Assembly: GCA_022410635.1 (NCBI GenBank) | Contig: JAJVDF010000297.1 | Span: 714,439-778,438, forward strand | Length of the DNA: 64,000 nt | Origin: Tretioscincus oriximinensis | Taxonomy: Eukaryota; Chordata; Lepidosauria; Squamata; Gymnophthalmidae | Direction of reading: 5' to 3' | In this document: positions 31,596 through 42,035 of the stretch, one piece after another | Layout of the letters: each line of letters opens with the position of its first letter | Numbering within the stretch: position 1 is the stretch's first letter | The notes under the pieces: generated by a model | Told to the model about the DNA's origin: nothing | Seen by the model: only the letters and a program-made list of their open reading frames with translations | Databases searched by the model: none | Program-made: the position numbers and the translations under genes

Positions 31596-32505
31596 TGGAG
31601 CCTGAATTGATAACGTATTTGCCTTCCACTTTGCATGGATGAGTCTAATTCTTCATTTTCAAAGCAACTCTAATTCAATTTTTGCACATTCCTACTATCC
31701 TGCCAGGGAAGGAAGGAGGATGAGTGGGTAGGCTGGGTAGAGGGAGGCAAGGTTTTTATTTTAAATGTGTTTTAATAATATGTACTTTTAATTTGTTTCT
31801 GTTGTTTCCACACTGGGATGAATAGATAGACATAGATTAACAGAAAAACAGATACTGTTATGGCTTCCGTAAGTGACTTCCGAAAGTCACTTGGGGGAAA
31901 ATTGCACAAAAGAGACTTTAAACATTTTTATGGCTAAAATGTAGATAGAGCAAGCTTCCAATAGCACTGACTTTCATTATTTCTGAAGAGGATTGTAGAT
32001 TTATGCACCATTCATGAAGCTTATTTGGGCTCACTATTGAGCCAGAAGGTTTGATTTCCATTCCAGTGGTTGAAGTTTTTTGTAATAGGCAGAATGCATG
32101 TAAAAATCCTTTCATAAAAAACCAAAAACCCAGAAACCTTCATGATTTTTAGGGATAAAGTAACAGTATATTTAGATCAATGTCAGTTAAGCAAACTATC
32201 TAATTTGTTGCTGCACACATTTATTTCCAGATCAGAAAGCAATCTCATGGTTACTTGTAATCCCTTCCTTCCAGATACGTTTCAGNTGCTTTCCATAATT
32301 CACTTATTGATGAAAGACTTCTCGGCAGGCTTTTAATGAAGGTTAATCAAATATCTATTGATATTATAAAATACTGCTGCGTACAAAAGAGAAATCTAAA
32401 TCTAGAAATATTGGATGACATATGAGCTATAAAAGAAGCTAAAACGATAGGTTTCAAATGAATTAATCAAATATGAAATAGTAATTATATCATCAGCTGT
32501 GTGCA
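31596..32505. other. Anonymous DNA
   Basis: About 0.9 kb without a recognised repeat. A 'gtaagtgacttccgaaagtcactt' small hairpin lies at 31869-31892. Confidence 0.45.
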
Positions 32506-32775
32506 GGCATGAATGGCTCAGTCATTAAGGAAATGGTCTGTCATCTGGGAGATCGGATTTCGAAGCCCTGTGTTGGATTAGGGGAAGGGAAAGCACCTTC
32601 TCCTAGCCTGTAGCTCTAGCCAACCCAGTTATTCGAAAGAGAGAATTGAAAGAAATTGCAACTCACTGCAAATAGATAAATGGGGAAGACAGAATGTAAG
32701 CCTTCAGGCAAAATACCCTTGTAAGCCACTTTGAGTCCCTTTGAAAGGTGAGAAAAGCAGGATATAAGAACCCAG
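32506..32775 (+). mobile_element. tRNA-derived SINE family 1, full length (first of a tandem pair)
   Basis: The tRNA-like head 'gaatggctcagtcattaagg' (A-box region) and 'ggatttcgaagccctgtg' (B-box region) are followed by the family body and 'ttgtaagccactttgagtccctttgaaagg', then 'gagaaaagcaggatataagaacccag'. It continues into the long CTT/CTC tail. Confidence 0.88.
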
Positions 32776-32924
32776 TTCTTCTTCTTCTTCTTCTTCCTCT
32801 TCCTCTTCTTCCTCTTCCTCTTCCTCTTCCTCTTCCTCTTTCTCTTTCTCTTTCTCTTCCTCTTTCTTTTCCTCTTTCTCTTTCTTTTCCTCTTCCTCTT
32901 TCTTTTCCTCTTCCTCTTCCTCAG
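32776..32924 (+). repeat. (CTTCCTCTTT)n pyrimidine microsatellite (SINE tail)
   Basis: Pure C/T on the plus strand for about 150 bp, grading from TTC units to CTTCCT and CTTTCT units. It gives a Lys/Arg-rich minus-strand frame and a Leu/Pro-rich plus-strand frame, neither being a gene. A pure purine/pyrimidine tract of this length can form triplex (H-DNA) structures. Confidence 0.95.
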
Positions 32925-33238
32925 TTGCTTAGGAATTCGTCTCTCGCCTGGGAGATCGGGTTTCGAAGCCCTGTGTTGGAAGTGGGGAGGGGTGAGCACC
33001 TTCCACTAGCCTGTAGCTCTAGCCAACCCAGCTATTCGAAAGCATGAATTGCAAGAAATTGCAACAGACAGCAAGTAGATACATGGGAACCACCATAGCC
33101 TGGTGGGGAAGATAGAATGTCAGCCTTCGGGCAAAATATATCCTTGTAAGCCGCTTTGAGTCCCTTGAAAGGTGAGAAAAGCGGGGTATAAGAACCGAGT
33201 TCTTCTTCTTCTTCTTCTTCTTCTTCTTCTTCTTCTTG
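32920..33238 (+). mobile_element. tRNA-derived SINE family 1, second of a tandem pair
   Basis: Begins 'ctcagttgcttaggaattcgtctctcgcctgggagatcgggtttcgaagccctgtg', directly out of the preceding CTTCCT tail. Only the first ~7 bases of the head (GGATAGC-like) are missing. The body is almost identical to 35629-35939, and it ends in a (CTT)12-like tail at 33201-33238. It looks young. Confidence 0.9.
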
Positions 33239-33485
33239 TGAGTCCTTTATTAGCAGTGACACCCTAACTCTTTTATAGTGTTTTGTAAAGAAATTACAAA
33301 TTTTGTAAAGACATTACAAAAGGAACCCTCCTGGATGCATCCTAAATTACTGGATCTTTAATTAGGCTTTTAAATAATTCTTTGATAATATATTGAAATA
33401 TGGACACAACTAATTTTTAATTCACCTTCGAAATGGAAGAACACATCAACAAAGTCAATAGCAATCCCCCCTCCCCCATTATCTA
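33239..33485. other. Anonymous DNA
   Basis: Unassigned. 'ttttgtaaagaaattacaaattttgtaaagacattacaaa' at 33279-33318 is a ~20-bp tandem doublet. Confidence 0.5.
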
Positions 33486-33623
33486 AACAAAGGCCTTCTC
33501 CCACTGAGCCTTATTTCAGCTTATATCTCGGGACAGAGCTTGTATACTANACTAGCACGTGGATGGAAGGCTTCAACTTGAGGTATAGCCCAAAATATAG
33601 CTCAGTGGGGTCAGTGCCAAAGG
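33486..33623. mobile_element. Small TIR element, CCCACTGAGCC family, copy 1
   Basis: The element is about 33494-33615. The left end CCTTCTCCCACTGAGCCTTATTT mirrors the right end AAATATAGCTCAGTGGGG. Inside, 'ttatatctcgggacagagcttg' corresponds to 'tatatctcagtacagagcttgg' in the 51870 copy. The flanks AACAAAGG and GCCAAAGG agree at 6 of 8 bases, a plausible old 8-bp duplication. No coding capacity. Confidence 0.65.
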
Positions 33624-33775
33624 ATAGGTTTTCTCAAATAGCGAATGCAGAAAGAAAAGCAGTTTGCTGCTTTGCTAATGTATTCTGAAAGTGAACTGAT
33701 TAAAACATAAGGGTGACCACAACCTGAGATATAAGGCAACATCCCAATAGTGTCNTGGTGCTCACAGTGGAATGT

Positions 33776-33870
33776 ATTAGATTTATCCAATTTATTTAAC
33801 CTAGAAGGCTGTCAGGGTGACTTACAATATATAACGTAAAACAAATCTTGCCCTCAGGCTTATAAAGAAC
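33776..33870 (-). mobile_element. L2-like LINE tail, antisense
   Basis: 'gatttatccaatttatttaacctagaaggctgtcagggtgacttacaatatataacgtaaaac' has the arrangement of inverted L2-type 3' ends (compare 21526-21625). Short. Confidence 0.5.
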
Positions 33871-34030
33871 CCTAAAGAAGACGAAGGGAAGGGAGAACGT
33901 ACATCAGGACAGCTGGAGAGTTCTCACAGTGCCATCCTGCTGCTTCTTTGTTGTTGGTGACAAGTCTGCTCTTCTTTATTGCCATTCTGTCTCCCTTCTT
34001 CAGCCTTTATTAAGAATATTTTAATAATAA
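33871..34030. other. Anonymous DNA
   Basis: Unassigned spacer before the first mariner-type MITE. Confidence 0.4.
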
Positions 34031-34031
34031 A

Positions 34032-34113
34032 TATACTGCGCAAAACAATTAAGGGAACACTTTCACGTACACTGTTATGTTAAAGTGTTCCCTTAGTTGT
34101 TTTGAGCAGTATA
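34032..34113. mobile_element. Tc1/mariner-type MITE, 82 bp, copy 1
   Basis: It consists almost only of inverted repeats: TATACTGCGCAAAACAATTA then AGGGAACAC on the left, and GTGTTCCCTTAGTTGTTTTG then AGCAGTATA on the right, with ~22 bp between. It is bordered by TA at both ends, as expected for Tc1/mariner insertion. The termini resemble, from memory, those of a widely distributed fish/lamprey Tc1-type transposon. Two more copies are at 34342 and 52781. Confidence 0.9.
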
Positions 34114-34341
34114 AATATGTAGAAAGGTGTAAGTAAGAAGAGTATGTACACATTCAAATAATTAAAACTACAAGAAACAAATATATATATTGTGTCGTAT
34201 ATACAGAGTGTGTGATCATATAATTAGAACTTTTAAAAAATGATTCGAGTTTTGAATAACTTTACGGTTGTAGTATCGAATTCCCTGATTTTATAGTTAT
34301 AGATAGAGATTTTATAATGTTTAAGTTATCCATCAAAAATA
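34114..34341. other. AT-rich spacer between two MITE copies
   Basis: AT-rich, no family assigned. It separates two copies of the same MITE in the same orientation. Confidence 0.5.
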
Positions 34342-34424
34342 TATACTGCTCAAAACAATTAAGGGAACATTTAGTGTTACACTGTTATGTTAAAGTGTTC
34401 CCTTAATTGTTTTGATCAGTATAT
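34342..34424. mobile_element. Tc1/mariner-type MITE, 82 bp, copy 2
   Basis: TATACTGCTCAAAACAATTA / AGGGAACAT ... GTGTTCCCTTAATTGTTTTG / ATCAGTATA. It has the same length and layout as copies 1 and 3 and is flanked by TA. The middle 'acactgttatgttaaag' is shared with copy 1. Confidence 0.9.
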
Positions 34425-34890
34425 ATTGTTTTCCGGGTAAATTCTTATTCATTCATTGTTGTAAGCTGTTAAATATAGGTTCTGATATGTTTGTTATGAG
34501 GATTTCCAGTTGTTAGCATTATAAGCTGAATCTGCTAAAACTTCCTTTTCCTATACCTATTAATCCTGCAGCTCTTCTGCCCTGATCTTTGTGGCAACCC
34601 TACCTAGAAAACATCTTAAGAGGACAGGCTATCAGAATAAGAATGCACTTTTGGACAAGCTTTTGGTGGTGCATTCCTACCTTTGTTTTTTAAAACTCTA
34701 TCCACATTTTGGATTATCAGGAGGAGGATTTTCAGATCAAACTGAGGTCATTTTTTGGCATAGGCTTGCTAGAACACTTAAAGAAGTTCACTATTCCCAA
34801 TTGTAATTGCAATAGCTCTGTAAAATACATTAGTGTATTGTTGATTAATCTACCCTGCACATGAAAGATCACGGGCTAATGCATGTGCTT
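34425..34890. other. Anonymous DNA
   Basis: No family recognised. Confidence 0.4.
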
Positions 34891-35628
34891 GCATGTAGGG
34901 TGGATGTGCACAGAGCCCAGGTGCAGTGAAGCAGAAGTGATATCCCATGAGCACTTGCCTATGCTGTTTCCAAAAGTTGCAAGCCTGCATTTGGAAGCAT
35001 CTGCAAATGCAGATGTGGAGCTGTCCTTCAGAAAGTGCTGATCTTCAGAGGCATCTTTGGAGGCAAATGCGAGATTGCATTTAGTGTCTGTTGTTGATGT
35101 AACCAGAAGCAGAGTTTGTACCAATCCCCACATTCCATTTCCTGCACTTTGGAGGCGAGTTTACTTTCTGTCTGACTCATAGATCCATGAGTGTCCAGCC
35201 TTCTATACACTTTAAAAGTATTTAAAGCACAGTAAACAGCGTCCTCATAACATGCAATTTCCACAAGCCTCCGAGACACTACCCAGAACAAGGCTCGGTG
35301 TGGACAGGTTGTATAGATTTCTAAAGATTTCATTGGCCCTTGGCTGTGCAAACAAGCAGGCAAGGGTGCAGGGAATGCTGGGAGTTGTATGTATTCAGGC
35401 AGCAGCTGAATAGCAAGTAAAATGGGGACATACGGCCAATGCGCTTGTTTTTTAAAAGCATTTACAGAGTGGATGAAACGGACAGGTGGGGATGCAGCCT
35501 TTATGTGATTAATGGAACAATGATTTGACACATATTGTTTCACTTGTAATGTGGATCTGATGACAGTAAGTGATGAGAATGCAAGTGATAGCAGCTACAC
35601 TACAATAAGTGAAAGCACATTAATTAAA
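34891..35628. other. Unassigned stretch with a possible TIR element and a long minus frame
   Basis: At 35283-35314 'acccagaacaaggctcggtgtggacaggtt' resembles the right end of the CCCACTGAGCC family (compare 52001-52028). A weak inverse lies near 34899-34920, so a ~415-bp member may be present. A 171-codon minus frame (35028-35543) spans it without recognisable domain. 'ggaatgctgggagttgta' at 35372-35389 is ZNF143-like. Confidence 0.35.
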
Positions 35629-35939
35629 CGGATAGCTCAGTTGCTTAGGAATTCGTCTCTCACCTGGGAGATCGGATTTCGAAGCCCTGTGTGGGACGTG
35701 GGGAGGGGTGAGCACCTTCCACTAGCCTGTAGCTCTAGCCAAACCAGCTATTCGAAAGCAAGAATTGCAAGAAATTGCAACTGACTGCAAGTAGATACAT
35801 GGGAACCACCACAACCTGGTGGGGAAGATAGAATGTGAGCCTTCGGGCAAAATACCCTTGTAAGCCGCTTTGAGTCCCTTTGAAAGGTGAGAAAAGCGGG
35901 GAGTAAGAACCCAGTTCTTCTTCTTCTTCTTCTTCTTTA
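35629..35939 (+). mobile_element. tRNA-derived SINE family 1, full length
   Basis: Best complete copy. The head 'ggatagctcagttgcttaggaattcgtctctcacctgggag' (tRNA-like, A box) is followed by 'ggatttcgaagccctgtg' (B box). The body has 'gtggggaggggtgagcaccttccactagcctgtagctctagcc', 'attgcaactgactgcaagtag' and 'aagccgctttgagtccctttg'. It ends 'gagaaaagcggggagtaagaaccc' with a (CTT)n tail. Use it as the reference for copies at 303, 26036, 26817, 32506, 32920, 50137 and 63963. Confidence 0.93.
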
Positions 35940-37165
35940 AAGGAGGTACATACGAAAAAAGAACCTTAAGAATGGGAATCCAGGACTTTCCCACTTTCCC
36001 TTCAGAGAATGAAGAGTACGTTTCTTGCTTTTTGCAGGCAAGAAACATACAAGCCCAGAAGCAGGAAACATGAAGGCTATATTTTACCCTTTCTATTCAG
36101 GTCTAAATGCCTGACTTACCTCTCCTAAGGCGATTTGTTGAAAACATGTCACATGCCATGTAGGACACAGAAAGATCTGGAATGGAGTACTTGCATTTCC
36201 CTACAGACATATTTCCACAGAGCAGGAATGATTGCGGATTGCTTAAACACAGTNCTCACAAGATAAATTTATGGTGTGTTTACATACAGTAAATTTTTGA
36301 ATGTTTTTGGTGCGATTGGAGAGCAGTGGAAGCAATTAGCAGTGCAAATGCTCTGTTGCTGTTAATCACTTGGACTTTTTGTGAAAAGTTCCTCAGTAAG
36401 CAGAAGAAGACTTCTTGAATGTAGTAAAGTGGCCACTGTCCTAGCAGTGTGATTTGCTTCTGAAAAATAAACCGTATAAATAGGGTGGGTCAGTTTGCAT
36501 AACTAGTATAATTGTCTGTTGTGGACTGTAACTATAGGGATACTATAGGAAACATGTTTTGGAACTGGACGCTTGTAACTGTAATGAAGAGCACAAATTT
36601 GGCCACAAGTTCCAACCCTCAGTTATGATTTACTAGTGTGGTAGCCTAAATTACATAACAGTAGCAAGGCATATGTATTCAGACCACAAGACTTTAAACA
36701 TCCTTGTGCATGCTCATCAGCTAATTTATGGTATATTATACGCTAGGGCTGTAAATGTATCTTGGGGTGAGACACAAATTGGGCTGCCTTAGATCTGTGT
36801 TCCAAACACTGAAACTGCTACCACTGCAACTAGCTGAAACACTGCCAATTTTGTCAGAACTAACAGATGAGCAGACGGTTCAGAGCAGCTAGAAAGGAGC
36901 AAGAAGAGTGCCCGTCTTGCCTTTTATCAAAGAACAATGTTTAAAAATGGCGACTATAGCCCATTCCATCACCATATGTGTGAATTTTTCTCTATGGTAC
37001 ATTTGTAAAAAGGAATGCTTTGCATCTAGAAACTGGTTGCATCCTTGTTAGATGTATATACGCATTTGATCCTTGCAACCTCCTGTGCTAGCTTTCTTCT
37101 TGTTTCTGGATTAGGCAAGATTAATTGTATTCATATTGTAGATGGGGGAGGTCAAAAGAGACATT
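35940..37165. other. Anonymous DNA
   Basis: 1.2 kb without a recognised repeat or exon. Confidence 0.45.
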
Positions 37166-37460
37166 GGCTGCCTGGATACGACAACTTAAAAACCGCTATA
37201 AAGCTTTATTCTGGAATATAGCAATCGCATGCACATCAAACCTGTGTATTCCGTGAACCCAGTTCTGATCTCGGGGCAGGGCAGTCCGAGAATTTTACTA
37301 CTGCTGCATTCTCACTTGTCTTAATCTCTCGTGTCTAATTTGTGCACACACATACGCTTGGGTTGGCCGCAAGAGGACGGAGGTTCTCCGGAATGATGCT
37401 TGAAATTCCCAGCAATAGTTTATTCCAGGAAAAATGGTGTTTATTGTGCGACGACTGATG
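37166..37460. mobile_element. Foldback DNA transposon family 'TTCACACG', short copy
   Basis: Related at both ends to 6508-7386: 'attctggaatatagcaa' (37208-37224 versus 6551-6567) and 'acggaggttctccggaat', 'tcccagcaatagtttattc' (37378-37425 versus 7234-7292). The middle is different and much shorter, so it is an internal-deletion or sister subfamily. The outer ends are diverged and no target duplication is seen. Confidence 0.65.
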
Positions 37461-39115
37461 AAAAATGCTTAACCATGTGCTGGAGTCTTCCTCATCTCGC
37501 TCCAATCAAGGTAGAAATATGCTGTGTGCACACGGCCATTGTCTCCAGTCCTTCAAGGCTTGTGGGAGTAAAATAGAGTTGATCTTACCACCCTTTGGGG
37601 AACAAGGCAGAAGACACCTTCACTTTATTTACGGTCTTTCTGCACTTGGCCTGAGGGTAGTTCTAGGTAGGTTGAGAGAACAGTAAGATCAGTCTGGAAC
37701 AAAACCTAAGGTCTTCTACCTTATTCTGAGGCTTGTCCACTGTAGATACTTAACAGCTATCCACAATTGTTTGGTGCTGTCAGGAATGGTTCAGGAGCAG
37801 AATGAGTGGGATGCTTCCAAATGTTGTGTCCTGACCCTGCTTGCTCTGCCCACGTACATATGTTAGCTTTGAGGACATTTAGGCCTCTTTCACACTTGAG
37901 CTAAGAAAAGATCCCAGAAAAGAACAGCTATGGAACATCTGCACTGCCTCACAAATGCCTCACAAATGCTGTATACAAATAGTATGTGGAATGCTGAAGT
38001 GCATGGTTCCGTGGGGTGAACAGAAGGTAAAATCACCTGATTGAATGTGGGGATTGGGCCAAACCATTGAAAGCCAAGATGCAATCTCCTGCTGCTTGGT
38101 TTAGAAGCAGGGACTCTGCTATGTCCAGAGTTGGTTTCTGCACAAATGGACAGGAATGGATCCTAGCAACCATTCCCTGCAGGGAAGTGTGACCCCAGGA
38201 CAGGCAACATCCATATGTCAGTTACCACTATTATTCCCCTGTTTTTTCTGAGTGTAATTATTTTACTACGTAATCATAATTTGCAGTGCTATAAAGGTGT
38301 GTGTCTGGCTGCACCCCCAGCATTAATTGATAATAATCTTTTTGTCAAATGTTTGCTATGTCTGCATCTTTTGCTATAGACAAAGCACTGCATTGATCAT
38401 TCTTGGATCAATACAAAGCTGATGAATGATGGCCCTCAGTCCCCAAATATGTGAAAAATTAGGAGCTTCCACAATCCGAATACAAAGATTGCCTTTTCTG
38501 CCATCAAGTGAAATAGCGATTAGTTATTATTTAAGCTTTAAAAATTTAGTTAAAGCTTTCTTCTGAAACATAGGTGTGCCTTTTTCCCATCAAGATTTGT
38601 TTGCACAACATTAAGCTTTGAACGTTTAGGAAAAGAAAACGTTTTATGTTTGAGCAATAGTAATTAAAATTTGGAGAGTTATTTTACCTGACGCCCTCCA
38701 ATGAAATGTTTATTGTGTTCAAAATATTCACCCAATTTCAACCCTCACTTCCATGATCAAAATGGGGGGGGGGCAGTGTACCTCAGCTGTTCAGGAAACA
38801 TTGACTTAAGGGAACTCAAGTTTAATGAGCGTTTGAAACACAAAAGGACTCTGTTTGTCAGCAGTACCAAAGGTATTACTGCTGAAAAGGTTTTCCAGCT
38901 GTGACTTGCTCTTAGCACTGTAAGCCATTTCCATGTACCATTTCTCCATTTGTCTGCAGTGGATAATGAAAACGTAAAAGCACAAGCAATGTAAAACTGA
39001 GCTACAGTGAAGTTTCCATAAAGATTTTATTCTAAGGAATAATGCATTGACTGAATCAGTGTTGAAGTAAGTATGGACCAGTTCATGAAAGTCAGGAATA
39101 TTCCAGGCTTTTAGG
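37461..39115. other. Anonymous DNA
   Basis: 1.65 kb unassigned. At 37881-38205 'aggcctctttcacactt' and 'gaagtgtgaccccaggac' are a weak inverted pair that might bound another decayed TIR element. A G10 run lies at 38764-38773. Confidence 0.4.
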
Positions 39116-39440
39116 CTCTTTTCACAGTGGGCATTATTCCATGATATGTCCTGGAATAAAACTTTGTCATCTGCATGCTAGTGCAGACTATGGCAGGCCC
39201 CAAATGGAACCCATAGTCTGTAATATCATGGAGATGACTCCCATTNCTAGAATAACATTTAGTTTGGACAGGTTCTTAGTCCTGACTGTAGTATAGCTGT
39301 TTCTGATTACAGGAAGCAGAATNATTGTTTCTAGAACAAACATGTACTTTTAATCCAACTTCAGTTCTAAAGAACTNGAGTAAACCAGGGAAAAATAGTT
39401 TAGTTCTTCAGAACTGAAATTAGATTAAAAGAATGTATCT
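39116..39440. repeat. Decayed foldback segment
   Basis: Three inverted pairs lie in series. 'cattattccatgatat' (39133-39148) faces 'aatatcatggagatg' (39221-39235). 'cagactatgg' faces 'ccatagtctg' (39182-39222). 'tttaatccaacttcagttctaaagaact' (39349-39376) faces 'agttcttcagaactgaaattagattaaa' (39402-39429). They may be one or two old MITEs. No duplication is resolved. Confidence 0.55.
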
Positions 39441-40495
39441 GACTCCAGCCAAGGCCTCTTTGAACAGCGCAAGCTTCATACCCCATCCTTATGTTGAGTA
39501 TCTTTCTTTTCATTGTGAACATAAACTGCTAGACTTGGTGGGTCATCAATCNGATCTGGTGGGACAGTTGTTTAAGTGTTAAACATACATACTCAAACCT
39601 TGTGGAGCTAGTTATTTATTTTTTAGAATTAAGAGGTTGAAAGACATCCATCTTTTCTGCTCTGTGAGATTGAGGTGTATGTCCAGCCAGTGAAATAAAC
39701 ACCACTACTTACTAAGGTAGGATACTTCATTGTAGGAATTCCAGTGACAAAAGTGGCCGGAAGAAAAATATCACAACCACCTCTCTAGGGAGGAATCAGT
39801 GCAGTGATAAGGACATTGGTGAATGAATGGAATACAATTGCCAAGTAGTTTCTAGCTTCATTTTCCCCAAGTATAACTCACGAGAATGAGGAAGGAAAAG
39901 GAAAGAGACTTTAGCAGGAAATTGGCTTTTGTCAGACTAGAAAATGGAAAAATAGACTTATCAACATATTACCATTTTTGCCTCTGANTCAATGCATTCA
40001 CTGTATTCATTTTCTCTTCATCAGAAAGCCAATCTGCATCTTTCATTCACACTGCCTTCAGAGTGAATTTTGAGTAGAACGAGAATCAATCCAGGAGGAG
40101 TAAAAATGCTTGCTCTGAGACGGCTGCTATTGCCTTAGCAAGCCACCATGTATTATTAACAGGGTGAAACACACTGCTGCAGAATTCGCGATTAGAAGGT
40201 GACATATGAAAACAGAAATGGTGAGTTTTCAGAATCCTGGAGTGGTGCTGCCATTTTGGCAGTGTTCAAGGTGGAAAAATATCTTGAGCCGGCACTGCTT
40301 TGCTGTCAACTAGCGGGGCATTTCAGTTCTAAAGGTGAAAGTCATTTTTTATTTGCCCTACATAAGACAAGGGCAGAGAAGGGAAATTCAGAGAAGAACT
40401 GACAAATGCAAATAACTGACCCTACTGGACCAAATACACCATATGTTTCTAGTATAGTATTTTTAAATGGAACTGTTTGCTATCAGTTCTCTTAA
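39441..40495. other. Anonymous DNA
   Basis: No recognised repeat or exon in about 1 kb. Confidence 0.45.
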
Positions 40496-41195
40496 AGGTG
40501 AGTTTTCTTTAAATGTCAGCATCAGTGGTTGCAAGGTAATGCATATTGGGGCAAAGAANCCCACTACTCCTACCACCTGATGGGAACTAAGCTTTCTGTG
40601 ACCGAGCAAGAAAAGGATCTTGGGGTGTTGGTTGACAAAAGGCAAATTTGATGTTGGGGATAATTAGGAAAGGAATCGAAAACAAGCCAGCAAATGTTGT
40701 TTTGCCTCTTTATAAATCTGTGATGAGGCCACATTTGGAATACTGTGTTCAATTCTGGTCACCACATCTCAAGAGGGATATTGTGGGACTAGAGAAGGTG
40801 AAGAAAATGGTAACAAAATGATCAAGGGTCTGGAGCACCTTCCTTATGAAGACAGGCTGNAACGTCTGGGCCTCTTTAGCCTCGAAAGGCGACATTTGAG
40901 AGGTGACCTCAAAATCATGCCTGGAATGGATAGGGTGAGTAGAGAAGAAATGTTTTCTCTATTATACAACACAAGGACCAGAGGGCACTCCTTAAAACTG
41001 ATGGGTAGAAAAGTGAGAACAGACAAGGGATTTTTTCACCCAGAGGGTCATCGGCCTGTGAAATTTACTTCCTGAAGAGGTATTGGTAGCTAACAGCTTG
41101 GATAGTTTCAAGACAGGGGTAGACAGATTTATGGACACCAAGGGTATAAATGGGTACTAGGATGGATGTCTGGATGTTGCCTCCGGGATGACTGG
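40496..41195 (+). mobile_element. CR1-like LINE ORF2 C-terminus and 3' UTR
   Basis: Translation fragments in shifting frames: 'LGVLVDKRQI' (40620-40650), then 'GHIWNTVFNSGHH' (40728-40768; compare 'PHLEYCVQFWG' at 60532). Next are 'GLEHLPYEDRL.RLGLFSLERRHLRGDLKIM' (40827-40920) and 'cagagggtcatcggcctgtgaaatttac' into the 3' UTR. The order equals that of the CR1 at 60.2-61.0 kb. It ends where an antisense SINE begins at 41196. Multiple frameshifts; inactive. Confidence 0.88.
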
Positions 41196-41294
41196 CTCAA
41201 AGTCACCCAGCTGGCTTTATGGAGGAGCGTGGAATCAAACTGGAAGACTACCAGATAAGAGTCTCACACTCTAACCATTACACCTAAATTTATA
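41196..41294 (-). mobile_element. tRNA-derived SINE family 2, antisense, 3'-truncated
   Basis: The reverse complement reads 'ggtgtaatggttagagtgtgagactcttatctgg' (A-box region), 'cagtttgattccac' (B box) and 'gccagctgggtgactttgagcc' (MIR-like core), then stops at the LINE junction. It inserted in, or was joined to, the 3' end of the CR1-like LINE. Confidence 0.82.
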
Positions 41295-42035
41295 CAGATA
41301 AATTTATAGAAAGTTGGTCTCTGTTGATTCCATAGGAGATGTGCCGGAGAGAGATCAGTCGGTATTTTACAGGCTGTTCCCGATCACCTTTTTTATATAT
41401 AGGAAAAATTATACAGCAACTGTATTAATTTCCATGAATAAATTTGCCAAAATGGGACTCCAACAGTCTTTATGTTTTTTTAAAAGTTCTGGCGATAACA
41501 TGTCCTCTCCAGGGGCTTTCCCTGGGACTAGTTTAGATTAGAGATTTACATTCTTCTGGACTTAAANGATACCAAGTTGGTAGTGGTTTGTCCTTCTTTG
41601 AATGTTGCAACCTGTAAAAATCTCCCTTGTTGTTATTGTTATATATCTTATAGAAGAATCTTGCCCGGNCTTCTGAGGTAATTTGGGCCACAAAAATAAC
41701 TTTATTTGGGTATAAACCTTTAGTGACTTCTTCACAGAATCTTTTCTCACTTTTTTGTATTCTGCTCAAACCTAAGTCATACCATTGGGAGATTCTATAC
41801 CTGTATTTTTTTATTGCCAGCAATTGATTGTAAAATCTCCTTACCGGGGCTTGTCCCCAGTGTGAAGGGGTTACCGGCGGCAGCAGCAAGGGAGGACTGT
41901 CTAGGAGTCGCGCCTCCTTGTCTCGCTGCTCCGGCGGCGTGACGTGAGGCAGCGCGACTTTCGGCACTGGTGGAAGGGGCGCCGCCGGCATATATAAGGC
42001 CGGGACGTCCCTCCCTCCACCTCCCTCTTATACAG
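41295..42035 (-). mobile_element. Non-LTR retrotransposon RT fragment, antisense
   Basis: On the minus strand, 41531-41466 reads 'VPGKAPGEDMLSPELLKKH' (the GKAPGxDxxPxELLK block). 41465-41405 reads 'WSPILANLFMEINTVAV'. After a frameshift, 41398-41330 reads 'FPIYKKGDREQPVKYRPISL', the PIYKKGDR...YRPISL RT block. Upstream (41991-41533) is an open 152-codon frame with 'GLYPNKVIFVAQIT' and 'FYKIYNNNNKGDF' of no known motif, beginning in GC-rich, Pro/Ala-coding sequence with a TATATAA near 41990. The clade is not assigned; the motifs are not those of the CR1 or L2 copies here. The copy breaks off after YRPISL. Confidence 0.82.

Noticed and set aside
32616..32999. Lys/Arg-rich 127-codon minus frame
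   Set aside because: It is the translation of the CTTCCT/CTTTCT microsatellite between two SINEs.
35629..35700. Possible tRNA gene (GGATAGCTCAGT... head)
   Set aside because: The same head recurs at 32506, 50137 and 63963 followed by the same SINE body, and no complete cloverleaf with acceptor stem is visible.
37881..38205. TIR element bounded by 'ctttcacactt' and 'aagtgtgaccc'
   Set aside because: Only about eight bases agree, there is no duplication and no second copy.
41990..42000. TATATAA in GC-rich sequence as a gene promoter
   Set aside because: It lies at the 5' side of a dead antisense retrotransposon fragment; no downstream gene frame in either direction is supported beyond that element.
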